A stretch of DNA of 42,993 bases from Candidatus Latescibacterota bacterium (lineage in GTDB: Bacteria > Latescibacterota > UBA2968 > UBA8231): assembly GCA_007136405.1 (NCBI GenBank), contig SLHA01000116.1, positions 1 through 42,993 on the forward strand, in the 5' to 3' direction. How positions within the stretch are numbered: position 1 is the stretch's first letter; each line of letters starts with the position of its first letter. Position numbers and translations under genes: made by a program. Positions 42,901-42,993 of the stretch are shown piece by piece. The notes below the pieces were generated by a model. That model saw only the letters and a program-made list of their open reading frames with translations, did no database searches and had not been told where the DNA came from.

Positions 42901-42993
42901 AGGCAGTTCGCTTTCTCGGGATCTTCCGGGCCTGCCATCCAACCGATCCAGTCCGGTGATGCAGGGCTTGGTTCGCTAAAAATTTCGCTACGC

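Overview
The window is a dense bacterial chromosome segment with no phage, insertion sequence, CRISPR array or rRNA. Gene content fits a Gram-negative, poorly cultured lineage of the FCB-type or Latescibacterota/Gemmatimonadota-type bacteria. The pointers are an outer-membrane beta-barrel protein, lipoproteins, HtrA, a YceI/DUF5777/cytochrome set, an S6-DUF2232-L9 block and RraA/SelA-like catabolic genes. That placement is inference from gene families only. The left 8 kb looks more AT-rich by eye than the rest.

Region 1 (1-7.6 kb) is regulation and envelope stress. It holds an XRE-type regulator, a 480-base non-coding stretch with several inverted repeats, an anti-sigma factor read from a candidate ECF-type promoter, two tandem bifunctional-nuclease (BFN) genes with UVR tails, an M24 peptidase, a periplasmic HtrA protease and a sigma-54 activator with a degenerate receiver. 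A 1223-residue TPR protein (7.6-11.3 kb) lies just upstream of the sigma-54 activator on the same strand.

Region 2 (11.4-15.9 kb) is a housekeeping block: ispE, tRNA-Gln, rplY (ctc), pth, rpsF, a DUF2232 membrane protein and rplI. Two genes usually expected in this order are absent: prs, and rpsR between rpsF and rplI. Region 3 (16-24 kb) has a lipoprotein, gapA, an SBF-like transporter, a spermidine-synthase-like protein, RNase D and glgC.

Region 4 (24-29.4 kb) is catabolic: an unassigned helical-barrel carbohydrate enzyme, then an amidohydrolase and a SelA-like PLP enzyme, facing an RraA-family protein. Together they could deacylate, deaminate and cleave an amino-sugar acid. Region 5 (29.8-38.9 kb) has a primary-type sigma factor, a truncated Lon-like gene ending head-on against it, an SPL-type radical SAM protein, an FmdB-like zinc ribbon, an FAD oxidoreductase, a DUF6125-like protein, an MFS transporter and an MDR-family dehydrogenase. 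Region 6 (39.2-42.9 kb) is an exported redox module (a CX4CH lipoprotein, a YceI protein, a DUF5777 barrel and a CXXCH protein) followed by a metallophosphoesterase.

One feature recurs throughout. Many transcription-unit ends carry strong inverted repeats without a following T-run, often placed between convergent genes.
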